Origin: Grammothele lineata
Taxonomy: Eukaryota > Basidiomycota > Agaricomycetes > Polyporales > Polyporaceae
NCBI GenBank assembly: GCA_002150815.3
Contig: NDFF03000261.1
Location: forward strand, 1-36,969
Direction: 5' to 3'
DNA: 36,969 nt
The translations under genes and the position numbers were made by a program. Below the pieces are notes generated by a model, which had not been told where the DNA came from, made no database searches, and worked only from the letters and a program-made list of their open reading frames with translations. This document shows positions 22,313 to 31,727 of this stretch, one piece after another; the stretch's first letter is position 1, and each line of letters starts with the position of its first letter.

Positions 22313-23103
22313 GGTAGAATCGTTTATGGTAGAGAAGGTGGGTGAGGTGCACGGTGGAGGAGGATTATGATCGCGCAGGCCACAAGCCGTAAAGCACTTA
22401 GCCCGTGATCGCTTGGTTCGGCTGTGAGACTTGGTTCAACTTGCAAATGAACCAAGCGGATGACTCCGGGCCGGCGGCTGCGTCAAGGGCGGACCCTGCG
22501 AAACCCTTGGAGACCCTTGCGATGTGCCTTGACCTCAGTCCACCATGATCCACAGCAAATCCACAGTGAAAGTTGTGCGAGCCATGCAATGAAGCCACAA
22601 CTCTATAGTCTTGGCCTCGACTTGAATGGGCCTCATGCCTGCCCCGCCAGTCCCCAGAGTGAGTGACCGGCTGTTTGTGGAACACGAGGTGACTGATCCT
22701 CGTGCCTTCACATTTCAGTCTTAGTTCCGAGACAGGTTTTGGGGAGCACCGAACACACGAGGTGCTCAAAAGGGACCCCCCATGCCCCCTCGGGATAGTC
22801 ATATGCGTGCTTTTGGCGCGGCCTAACTCAGTAACATCCGCGCTAGCGATCCTCACAGCAGCCCGGCGTGAGCAGCGTTACCCCGGGCAGGGCGTATTGC
22901 CGTTCATTTACATGTTTCCTTCATGCGCGGCGCTTGTCAGACTACGCGTGTTCTGTGCAATGCATGCCCTCCGCCCCGAAGGAGCCGATCTACGCTGAGT
23001 TATAAATGCTCAAGTGTCACTTGAGTAGGACGGAACCTCCCATCGCACCAACCTACTCGCTCTATCCTATAGCCGTTTATCTTTTCTACTCTCACCCTTT
23101 ACC
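22313..23103. other. intergenic, head-to-head promoters
   Basis: ARPC5 leaves to the left and the gag-like gene to the right, so both promoters lie here. A short hairpin (GAGCACC...GGTGCTC, 22744-22764) and the TATA box at 23001 are the only features I see. Confidence 0.5.
23001..23006 (+). promoter_or_regulatory. TATA box of the first gag-like gene
   Basis: TATAAA lies 103 bases before the ATG at 23104. A pyrimidine-rich leader (CTACTCTCACCCTTTACC) runs up to the start codon. Confidence 0.6.
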
Positions 23104-24256
23104 ATGCTTAACGCTTTCAAGTTCAAGCCATTTGATCTAGAGCCAGTCTTCGCCGAGTGGAAGGACGCCCCACGCTTTGTCGGTAACCCGAAGAAGGACC
23201 TTCCCATCGACGAATGGTTGAAGACGATCAAGACGGGCTGTCTCGAACACAAGGTCCCGCGCGACTACTGGCACAAGGTCGGCCAGCACTACCTCGACGG
23301 GCAGGCGAAGAAACGCTTTGCCGAGGTCAAGCTCGTCATGAAGAACATGCACGGTGGCAAGTACCACTGGACATGGAAGAACTTCAAGGTCGCGATGCGC
23401 CATCTTGGATGTAAGTCTATCTCCGTGTCGATCCTGGGCAATCGGTCCAAGATAAGGATGCTGATCGTACACACGCTGGGCACAGGGGACATCGACTCGC
23501 AGAAGACGGAATCGATCAAAGTGGAGAGCAAGCCCTCTGGGCTGTGGTGGATCGTCGGTCGCGGGAGCAGCGACTCGAAGGACGCGAAGGAGGCCACGCC
23601 TGCTCAGCCTGTCGCTCCACGGCCCCCTCCCAAGTCGAGAAACACCATCGACCTCGGCGGCACAATGAAGGCGCTGCCAGCCATCCCCAAGCCACGCAGG
23701 GCGTCCACCATGTCTTCCGTCGAAACCGTGTCCTCCATCTCCTCTTCCGCTTCATCCACCTCTTCATCCCTCGCTTCGAACATCGGTTCCTTTTTCACGA
23801 GCGCGAAGAACTCTCCTTCGTCTTCGCCCGCATCATCCGTCATTGCAACCCCCGCGAGCACTCCCGGTGGAAGTAAGTCTCTTCTTTCGCCCTGTCCTTC
23901 ATCTCCGTTATACCCTTGCGCTTCGATCGTGGTTTTGACTGTGATGCTAACTCTGTTCCTGCACAGCCGTCACGACAGCACAAGTTCCCCTCTGGCTCGT
24001 CAACGCCTGCCAGTCGCTCGAGTTCCTCACGAACGACCACCCGAAGGTCATGACCGCTCTCTCAGCAGTCCTCATCACCGTCGGCTCCCTCCCCGCACTC
24101 CCCGCCATTTCTGCGGGCGCAGGCGGAGCTTTCCTCGCGAGCAGCACCGCGCATGCGCTCGGTTCGCTCGCCGTTGGCCTCGGGACACTCATCCAAGCAC
24201 AAGCAGACGGCAAGGTGCAGGTCGTTCCGGGCGACGAGAACAAGTCTCGCTCATGA
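23104..24256 (+). CDS. hypothetical protein with gag-like N-terminal domain and hydrophobic Gly/Ala tail, copy 1
   Basis: Exons: 23104-23410, 23486-23872 and 23967-24256, introns 75 and 94 nt, both phase 1; 327 residues. The first ~103 residues form a compact, Trp-rich, probably helical domain: FDLEPVFAEW, FVGNPKKDLPIDEWLKTIK, GC, VPRDYWHKVGQHYLDGQAKK, then WTWKNFKVAMRHLGW. A Ser/Pro-rich linker follows (about 125 residues). The last exon encodes a hydrophobic, Gly/Ala-rich region starting AQVPLWL (SAVLITVGSLPALPAISAGA and on), which could insert in or lie along a membrane. The paralogue ending at 24776, on the other strand, has the same three-part plan and the same first intron position. I do not recognise a described family. 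The N-terminal pattern (F-G-P...WL, then YLDGQA, W-WK-FK-A) recalls retrotransposon gag capsid N-terminal domains, but no CCHC zinc knuckle is present. Function unknown. Confidence 0.8.
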
Positions 24257-24775
24257 ACTTCTCGGAGTGTACGCTGGTAGACGTTATGGACGCAGATGCC
24301 CTAGGCGCGTGTAAGATAGATGTATATTGCGTTATATTTCTTCGCAGGTCGGCATTGGTTAGTATGCACGCACGCAAGGACGTCACTCATTTGTACAACA
24401 GTCATTTATTCCATGTAATATTATGCGCATATAGTCGCGAGCTTGGCCAGATTGATCGTCTGACCATATGCATGTTCGTACGGTCCGGGTGGAAGATGGG
24501 ACGTCCCGTGTGATGAGTCGACGATCATGGTACATCGCCTTGAACTGTGCTCATAGCGATCGTCAAAGATCACGTCTCATGGCAGCCCATCTCCGTCGGG
24601 TGGAAGACTCTCAATAAATATGTCGATCAGGGCTCTTGATCCCGGTACTACAACAGCTAGAAGATTCCAACTCGAGAGACGACTAGCGTCCCGCCGTCAC
24701 TCATACTCCTACACAGATCACGATAAGCCAGCTTCCCCATTCAAACCCACCGCGCAGCAGCCTCGTCAGCAGGGT
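24257..24775. other. intergenic, convergent 3' ends
   Basis: The two gag-like paralogues end towards each other here, so the stretch holds both 3' UTRs. No gene was seen. Confidence 0.55.
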
Positions 24776-25875
24776 TCAGTGCCCATGACCATGGTGCTGC
24801 CGGCCGTGCGCCGTCTTGATAGCACGCCCGACCACAACGGCCGCCTCGCCAATCGCCGCGACCGCCGCGCTGCCCCCAGCTGCGATGCTGCCGACCGCGA
24901 CGAGCGCGGTCGCGACCGCAGTGAGCGCGTCCGGGTTCTCGTTGGCAACAGCCGCAATAGCCTCTGTCGCAGCGAGAAGCCACAGCGGAACCTGCGCCGA
25001 GATGCGCGCGAGCGTAGACTGGGCGGGTTGTGGAGCAGCAGGTCGGAGGAACGGGAGCGCAGGGAGCGCGAAGAGTGAGCCCGGCCCGAACCGGCTGGTG
25101 CCCGGGGTGTCTTTGGGGGGCTTGTCGTCTTTCTTCTTCTCTTCTTTCTTCCCCGCATCCTTCTTCTCGTCGATCGACGTCTCCTTCTTCTTGAAGAGGG
25201 ATGGGGTAGGGGCGGGGGTGGTCGCGGCCCTTGTAGGTTTTGGTGGTCTAGGCGGTTTCACGTCCGTGATGGCCCGGCGCAGCGGAGAAGGGGTGGAGAA
25301 CTTGCTTCCGCTCCCACTTGCAGCCTTGGGAGGCGTGGCTGGAGGCGTTGAGGTAGAGGTAGACGGTACGGACGTGCCGACAGCGCCCTTAATTAGACCC
25401 CAGAGGCCCGACTCGGTGCGCTCGACGTGCACTTCACGCGTCTTCTTCTCGTCAATGTTCCCTGTGACCACAGCATATACGAACGCCACCGTCAGCAAAG
25501 ACACGGTCCAGACCAGCGTGGTCAAGTGCACTCACATCCCATGTTCGACAAGGCGGCCGAGAAGCTTCTCCATGTCCATGCCCATTGCTCGCCGTGCAGT
25601 GCGCGCATGACCTTCTCTACCTCCCGCACGCGGCCGCGCGCCTTCTTGTTCATGAAGTGCTTAGCAACTGCAGGCCAGTGTGCACGTGGGACCTTGCGCG
25701 CCGTGCAACCTTGCTCCACGAGGGTGAGCCACGCTTCGACGCTGAGGTCTTCTTTGCGCTTTGGTTTGCCCTTGAATTCTAGCACCGGATGGTCCAGCGT
25801 GGTGTCCCACGTTGCCAATGCAGCTTCTAGATCAAAAGGTCGACCCCCGAAGGTAAATGTTGAGAATATGGACAT
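24776..25875 (-). CDS. hypothetical protein with gag-like N-terminal domain and hydrophobic Gly/Ala tail, copy 2
   Basis: Exons: 25875-25536 and 25461-24776; 341 residues. The 74-nt intron (GTGAGT..CACAG, phase 1) interrupts the Trp codon of the domain end, at the same place as in copy 1, and the join reads SNMGWNIDEKK against HLGWDIDSQK in copy 1. Unspliced, this intron would translate into a false membrane helix. The N-terminal domain (residues 1-114) reads FDLEAALATW, FKGKP, LSVEAWLTLVEQGC, VPRAHWPAVAKHFMNKKAR, WTWRSFSAALSNMGW. The linker is Pro/Lys-rich, with a charged KKEEKKKDDK run. The tail from about residue 256 (AQVPLWLLAATEAIAAVANE) is Ala/Gly-rich and hydrophobic and ends in a His-rich HGRQHHGHGH. 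Copy 2 lacks the second intron of copy 1. Function unknown. Confidence 0.8.
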
Positions 25876-26616
25876 CGTTAAAGCGAGGTGGCGTTCTCTC
25901 GGAGTCGTGGGCGGTCGTTATCGGCGCCCGACTTCGCGAGTTTGCAGTGGTCGTTGACGATGACGGTAAGAGAATGGATTGGGAGAGACCTAAGCGAGCC
26001 AGGTGGTCAGAGGCGACGGGTGTTGCTACGGTGACTTCAAATCCGAGTCACACACCAAAGAAGCTGCGCTGTAAAGTTCAAGAGATTGTGAAGGCGGCCT
26101 ACAGAATGTCAAGTGCCTGTACGCCTCAGTAAATTGCTTATAAGACCCACTTACAGTCGTCTTTGTTCGACAAGATGGGCCCCGGCTAAGTTGCGTGCAG
26201 CGGAGGACTCGTCATTGTCGGCAAAGCTCGGGAAATTAAACTTCAGAGGCGCGTCGAGCCATTGTTGTACGTTAATCACGTGAGCGCGAATGATAACTCA
26301 CCTGAAGTATAGTATAGGTCCAGACAGGCTCAAGTTATCTTAGCGTGCGATGGACGAGATCGCTGAATGAGTTCCATCCAAGTTCCAACTGTAAGCGGGG
26401 TGCTTGTAGTATGCGACTTACTTGCTTTGATCAAACCGGTGAGTCAGCGGCAACAAGCGCCCACTCCGCCAACCTCGACGCTCGGAGTGTCAGTGCATAG
26501 CAACTTACTACAAGCCAAATCGCCTTGAGGTTGGGCCAGTACTTCAGCGTCGAATCTCTACGCCAACTTCTATATCGACTCTTTGGAAGGAGCCTGTCGA
26601 AATCCTCCGGCCTCAG
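25876..26616. other. intergenic, head-to-head promoters
   Basis: This is the upstream region shared by the second gag-like gene (minus) and BTB paralogue 4 (plus). No gene was found and no strong TATA box is visible. Confidence 0.5.
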
Positions 26617-27626
26617 ATGTCTTCCCACAAGCGCGCTCGGCCTGGGGACGATGAAGGCGAATCGCATAGTACGCGCACACGCGACCCCGAGTTCTGGTAC
26701 GAAGATGGCAACATCATCCTTATCGCGCGCGACGTCGAGTTCCGCATCTACAAGGGCCTCCTCGCGCAGCATTCACCGGTTTTTGCCGACATGTTCACCT
26801 TCCCTCAACCGGGTGGCGTAGCCCCCGCATCCGCCGAACCGCCACTTGTCCACCTCACCGATAGCCCGGAGAGTTTTCGCCATATTCTTCGTGCATGCAT
26901 GCCAACGACTACTTCTACGTGCGTGGGCGATAATTAGATGCGGCGCTACTCACGCTACGCTCCGGGCTGAACTAATCCTGTTGTGATAGATTTATTCCCC
27001 AACTTGAAGGCCCGCACAAGCTCGTATCGTTTCAGACGATCTATGCCTATGCGACGCTGGGGCACAAGTACCAGATCGATCACCTCCTCGATCAGTCGTT
27101 GAAGTATCTAAAGGACATATACACCAACCAAGGGAGATGCATAGATTCCGTCGAAACATATTGCCAGTCGCCACAGGAAGCCATCGCCGTCGTCAACATC
27201 GCCCGGTTGACGGGCTGTCACATCCTGCTTCCCATGTCGCTAACGATGTGCGCCCTCATTCATTCACTTGTCCTTAAGGGCTTCCGGCGCGAAGATGGGA
27301 CATTCGAACGTCTCAGCTACGAAGACCTCGCAAGATGCATCGACGCTAAAGACAGGCTCGCGACTCGCTCTTTCGACGCTGTTGGGCGCATATTTGCACC
27401 GGATATCAACCTTTGCTGCAACGAGTTGATAGTTTCATCGCCATTCAAACTGCGCTTCGAGATGCGAATGCTACTCCTGCGTTGGAATTTGAAGGACGTC
27501 CCCTGTTGCCCCCGATGTGTTAGAAAATTGGAGGAGAGGCTTGCCCATGAGAGGCAATCGCTGTGGAATGCGCTTCCGGGTATCGTGGGTATCACGATCG
27601 ACGATTGGGCGCAGGCAACTAACTAG
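26617..27626 (+). CDS. BTB/POZ domain protein, paralogue 4
   Basis: Two exons: 26617-26918 and 26990-27626; 312 residues. The 71-nt intron (GTGCGT..GATAG, with CTAATC as a likely branch site) is in phase 2 at the same place as in the other BTB genes. The BTB core reads DPEFWYEDGNIILIARDVEF, YKGLLAQHSPVFADMFTFPQ and ends with SPESFRHILRACMP. The second exon has YATLGHKYQIDHLLDQ, VVNIARLTGCHILLPMS and a Cys pair (CCPRCVRKL) followed by the conserved WNALPGIVGI end. It lies 19 kb from the three-gene BTB group. In sequence it is nearest to paralogue 1 (DGTFE-L--EDL-RC). The role as ubiquitin-ligase adaptor is inferred from the family. Confidence 0.88.
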
Positions 27627-28072
27627 TACTCAGACCAATATCAGTGCGTTTCGCCGCAATTCCGTCGATATTGTAAGCTAGGGCTGACCTTTCCCACAGG
27701 CTGGTGACCTCTCCTGGGTTGCTACGATCGGGCCGTGCCAAATCCTTCTTACTCTGCTACTAGCCTCCTTACACAAATGTATGCTTGTCTTATGGTAACT
27801 ATCGATCATGAAAATGAGGGTTTTCGAACATATGAACAATCAATACGTGCTGAGAGGACATGTCCGTCGCGATTCACCTATGATATCTCCCTCGATTCAT
27901 GCTACGGGCACTGACACAAACAATCAACCCCACGTGCAACTATGGCAGGCACAGAGCGTCTAGCCGATAGCGCTTCAGTACGGCTTCAACGGTACCCGAT
28001 CGTCAGCGAATTGTGGGTGCGAGACGTCCACCGCGGCATACTGCATCAGCATTCTCGGTCAGTATACGTCTG
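27627..28072. other. intergenic, convergent 3' ends
   Basis: BTB paralogue 4 and the membrane-protein gene end towards each other here. An alternative last exon of the membrane protein (28069-28046) may lie within this stretch. Confidence 0.5.
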
Positions 28073-29173
28073 TCAAAGCCAGGAGAAAGGGGTTGGAGAC
28101 GTTCCAACGCCAAGATGTCTCCGACATCTATTCCACCCATGCCACCACAGCGAACTACTCCTTCCCCTACCGAAGATGGAAACGATGCTTACCTCGTCCT
28201 TCTTGAGCGGCGTACGAACGCCTACAACGCATATGATGATGACCGCGATGTACTGCATCACGAGCGCGAGTGCGACGAAGAGACCGAAGGGGCCCGTCAT
28301 CGGGTTGAACTTCTGGAGAGCGTCGGTGGGATGAAGAGGAATGACCGTTCCGTCTGGTTCGATCTTGGTGGTGCGGCCCGCAAAGCCTCCTAGAACAGAG
28401 TACGCGACGCGCACGGCGATGAAGGGCATGGCACCGACGATCCCCGTGAGGAGCTATGTAGTTTAGAGGTATCAATACGTGCCAAAGCTACTATCGCCGT
28501 GGAGTCACGCACCTGACGACGGTACTTGAGCACCTTCGCGCGGTGCGCAAACGCATAGGCCGTGATGCCGAGGACAGCGACGAAGACGATCCCGATGATG
28601 GCGACGGAGATGTGGCGGAACAGGTACGCGCGGTCGAGTTGGTCCTGGTTCTTCGCGTTCCCGAGCATCGACGCTGCGTAACCGTATCCACCGAGGGCGA
28701 GAACACAGACAGCCTCGAGGATGGTAAGTCCCTTCCCCATAACGAAGGATTCCTCAGCAAGGGAGAATTGGCCACTGGTATGTGAGTCTATCAACACGAG
28801 TGAAGCCGGACAGATTGGAACGAAGGGGCTTACACAGTCTTCAAGAAGCCTATTGAGGCGTTAATGAGTGGTGACATGCCTGCGGACATGAGGGCGGGCC
28901 AAACTGCAGCTATACTCTTGTTATCTGGGTCGTTCGCTGAAGCAATGGCGAGTATGCCGGCAACAAAAACGACTGTATGTCGTGTCCGCTAGGTCAGTAA
29001 CAATCGAGCAATCAGGTAGGATACATACGGATGGATAGGATAACCATGTTGAGCCAGCCCGCCTTCTTGCTGAATCCGTTCCGGAAGACAAGGATGAGGC
29101 CAAGGATGAAGACCGGTACATAAAGGAAAATCTGAACTACAGCGGCGGTGGCACGCTCGTCGAGGTGGACCAT
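28073..29173 (-). CDS. multipass membrane protein, DUF7702-like
   Basis: Exons: 29173-29029, 28972-28834, 28774-28513 and 28453-28073, introns of 56-59 nt; 308 residues in this model. Hydrophobic segments follow one another along the whole length: FLYVPVFILGLILVF, MVILSILVFVAGILAIA, a Gly/Leu-rich one after GKGLTILEAVCVLALGG, ISVAIIGIVFVAVLGITAYA, LLTGIVGAMPFIAVRVAYSV and FGLFVALALVMQYIAVIIIC. This matches the seven-helix layout of fungal DUF7702 proteins of unknown function. A conserved polar loop (RTTKIEPDGTVIP, NPMTGPFG) sits between the last two helices. The 3' end is uncertain: a GTAAGC donor after LKKDE and an acceptor at 28070 would replace the odd last 40 residues with seven (TYTDREC), giving 276 residues. 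Confidence 0.75.
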
Positions 29174-29957
29174 GGTCGTGAAAGGGGCTAGCAAAGCCTA
29201 GGGAACGGAGTGTGAGGTGAAGAAGAGGAAAGAACTCCGTGAGAAATGAAGAGTGTGGGGAAGATAGATGGCATCCAGCCAGCGACTTTTCCTCCCCACT
29301 TATACGAGTTCTCTACCACCAGCGCAGTCAGAACGTCTCGTACCGAGAAGCATCGCTGTGGCACTGCATAGAAGACAAGAACCCTGCGCACGCTGCCAAT
29401 CCTTCCTCGGACCGCGGGCGTCAACTCATTGGCAATGTTTGAGGTCTAATCATCGGCGCGCTATCCCGTGCCATTGATATAGAACCTACTCCACACATTT
29501 TAGCGTACGGTCAAGCAGATCAGAAAGTTGTACGCACGTCACGTCAATGGCACTCATCCGGCGGCGGTGCAAGGAGTGCGTCCTCTCCGAACCTTCTCGG
29601 GCCGTCCGAAAAGCTCGGCGCGACAGTGGCGACGCGTCGGTCCCTTTGCTATTCCTGGACTGTTTCCGCCGTCGCTTGCAGCGTTCCACCGGTACCGGCG
29701 GGTAGTGCCATATATCACTACCCCACACGGACCGTCTAATGACTAGTAGACACCCCAGAAAGCTCCGATTTCGTCGTGCATGCTAGCTGGGGGTCTCTCG
29801 CAGATCTTCGAAGACATCAGTGGACAATGAAGGGCGCATAATGATTAGAGCAAGTGCAGTACCAGCGCACTGACAAGGCGTCGATAACAGAAGTAGAGTA
29901 GAGAAGAACTTCACGCAATCCTAAAACCTCGCCATAGCCGCCTTGCTTCGCTGTCAT
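29174..29957. other. intergenic, no gene seen
   Basis: This is the upstream region of the membrane-protein gene and the 3' flank of the pseudouridine synthase. A weak TATAAG (reverse strand, near 29302) lies about 125 bases upstream of the membrane-protein start. Confidence 0.5.
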
Positions 29958-31464
29958 CTAGCTCGGCTTGGGGCGTCCAAATGGTCCGTACCACGTGCCG
30001 CCAACAGCCTCGATGAGGTCGAATTCGCCAGGATCCGTCCTTGGAGAGTAGACGATGTCATGGCCGCGTAGTTTCTGTTCGTTTGCCCAAAGACCGCCCC
30101 AACGCTGGTCGTCCGAGAGCGGAATGTTTATCTTCTTGCAAAGAACTCCCCATTTTTCAGGTAACGGACAGCCGACAGTCAACGTAAACTTAGAAGGGGA
30201 GAATTTCTGTACACCAAGCGTCAGCGTGTTAGAAACGATATCACACCAGAGGGGCGTACTGTGACTGAGATTTGAGACGCATGAAGAAGCATGCCAGCAG
30301 GAAACTTCACGTGATGTCTCATCGATCTCATAGATTTCGATCGGGGGTTCCAATATAGAGGGTCCCCGAGAATCGGCGCTATGACTTGTTAGTCGGAGAG
30401 TTCCCCGAAAGGTAAGGCCGTCTTACTTTTCAGGTATTGTGATAAATGTACACGAAGTTGGCGTTTCAATCCCGTCTTTAGCTGCAACTTCAGCAGCGTG
30501 AGCGGGTACGTAGGCTGCATAGACGGGGTTTAGACGCTGTGGATCATCAGCGAGCATGAGTTCAGCACTCACTGAAGTCGCGAGCACCTCGTACTCTGTG
30601 ACAGCCGGTTTCGTCCAGTACTCTCCAGCAGAACGGGCTGATTCTCTCTTGTCTTCATACACGCCGCTGACGCCCGGAATACGTACCCAACCGTTCCTGC
30701 ACTCCAAGTCTGTGCTGATAGTGCCATGTTTCTGCGGAAATTGTGCAGCCCCGCCGCAGACGAGAGCCAGGTACGTCTTCTGGAACTCCCCGGAAACGAG
30801 TTGCTTGGAATACTCGCTGGCACTTTTTTTGGAGCATGCAAAAGCTAGCGCCCCCGTCGTGGGCTTCCGAGATGGGATATGATGTCAACACGCGAAAGAT
30901 GGTGGCCGGACCCGGCAGGCATCGTACCTTGTCTAGCCTGTGGATGGTACGAGGATGATCCTCGAGTCCAAGCGTGTCGCGCATATCTACACTGACGTCA
31001 GCTATCGAGACGAACGCCTGAGAGACACCCTCGATGAGTCTCACCGTCAAGTAGAGACGATATTACTTGGGATTCTACGCTGGGCTGTTGGAAGACGAAG
31101 TCAGTAATAGGCACAGAATTACAGCGTGAATCTACTGGACCTGGTCTGAGAGAGAGGGCTGGGAGACCAGACCGTTGGGCTTATTGATCACGGCTAAGCC
31201 ACGGTCGGCGTAGAGCAGTACTTTCTGCGCCGCAAGCCTGTATTGGATCGTCGTCTCCTTTGGGTAGTGTGGCAATCTTTCTTTACGTGGCTTGACATTC
31301 TGCAAATCTGTTTGCGGCTTTCTGATCGCTCTTTCTGCCTCGAATTTGTATCTTTCCTTGTCAATATAGTGCCTCTGTAGAGGTTTCTGTTTCTTCCCTT
31401 GTATTTTGCTTGGAAGAGACGAGATCACGGCGCGCGCGGAGCTCGAGCGCGAACTTCCGTTCAT
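29958..31464 (-). CDS. RNA pseudouridine synthase, RluA family (probably mitochondrial)
   Basis: Seven exons: 31464-31141, 31084-31045, 30986-30928, 30863-30573, 30514-30427, 30378-30260 and 30206-29958; 389 residues. It isomerises uridine to pseudouridine in rRNA or tRNA. The N terminus is Arg/Ser-rich without acidic residues early on, which suggests a mitochondrial presequence. Family marks in order: VLLYADRGLAVINKPNGLVS, the catalytic HRLDKPTTGALAFA (the Asp is the nucleophile), KTYLALV, PLTLLKLQLKTGLKRQLRVH, PILGDPLYW and MLLHAS. The end is IPL with GGLWANEQ. The Asp loop and the QLRVH helix appear only after splicing, because these exons lie in different frames. The fifth intron is very short: 48 nt with the chosen CATAG acceptor, or 42 nt with ACAAG, which adds two residues. 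The gene is divergent from TAH18. The target site is not predictable from sequence. Confidence 0.88.
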
Positions 31465-31727
31465 CCTCAGGGTGTCCTGGGTTGTTCTAGGATCCTATGG
31501 GAGCAACTTCTGTAGTATTAACCGCTCGTGTGAGTATAACTCATTGCGTATAAGCCTGCCAGAGTACCTGATAGGGATGATAACTGCCCTCTACTTGAAA
31601 CAGCGCGTCGAGGATAACGCGCAGACGTCACGACGTGTCGGCGGCGTCGCCACAATGGTTCGGTCGGAGCTTCAAAACGGGCCGCGCGCCTGAAGATCTA
31701 AGCGCGCCGCGGAGTTATCTGATAACG
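31465..31727. promoter_or_regulatory. 263-bp bidirectional promoter region
   Basis: The pseudouridine synthase and TAH18 start 263 bases apart and are transcribed away from each other, so both 5' UTRs and promoters must fit here. No canonical TATA box was seen, as is usual for housekeeping genes. Confidence 0.6.

Noticed and set aside
22744..22764. Short hairpin GAGCACC...GGTGCTC as a possible terminator or element end
   Set aside because: Too short, with no matching partner or target duplication nearby.
23411..23485. Apparent extension ISVSILGNRSKIRMLIVHTL in gag-like copy 1 and a membrane helix LVWTVSLLTVAFVYAVV in copy 2
   Set aside because: Both are translated introns: removing them in phase 1 restores the same GW(D/N)ID junction in both paralogues.
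25427..25957. Plus-strand open frames opposite the second gag-like gene
   Set aside because: Low-complexity antisense frames; the minus-strand gene has a paralogue with the same splice site, which settles the strand.
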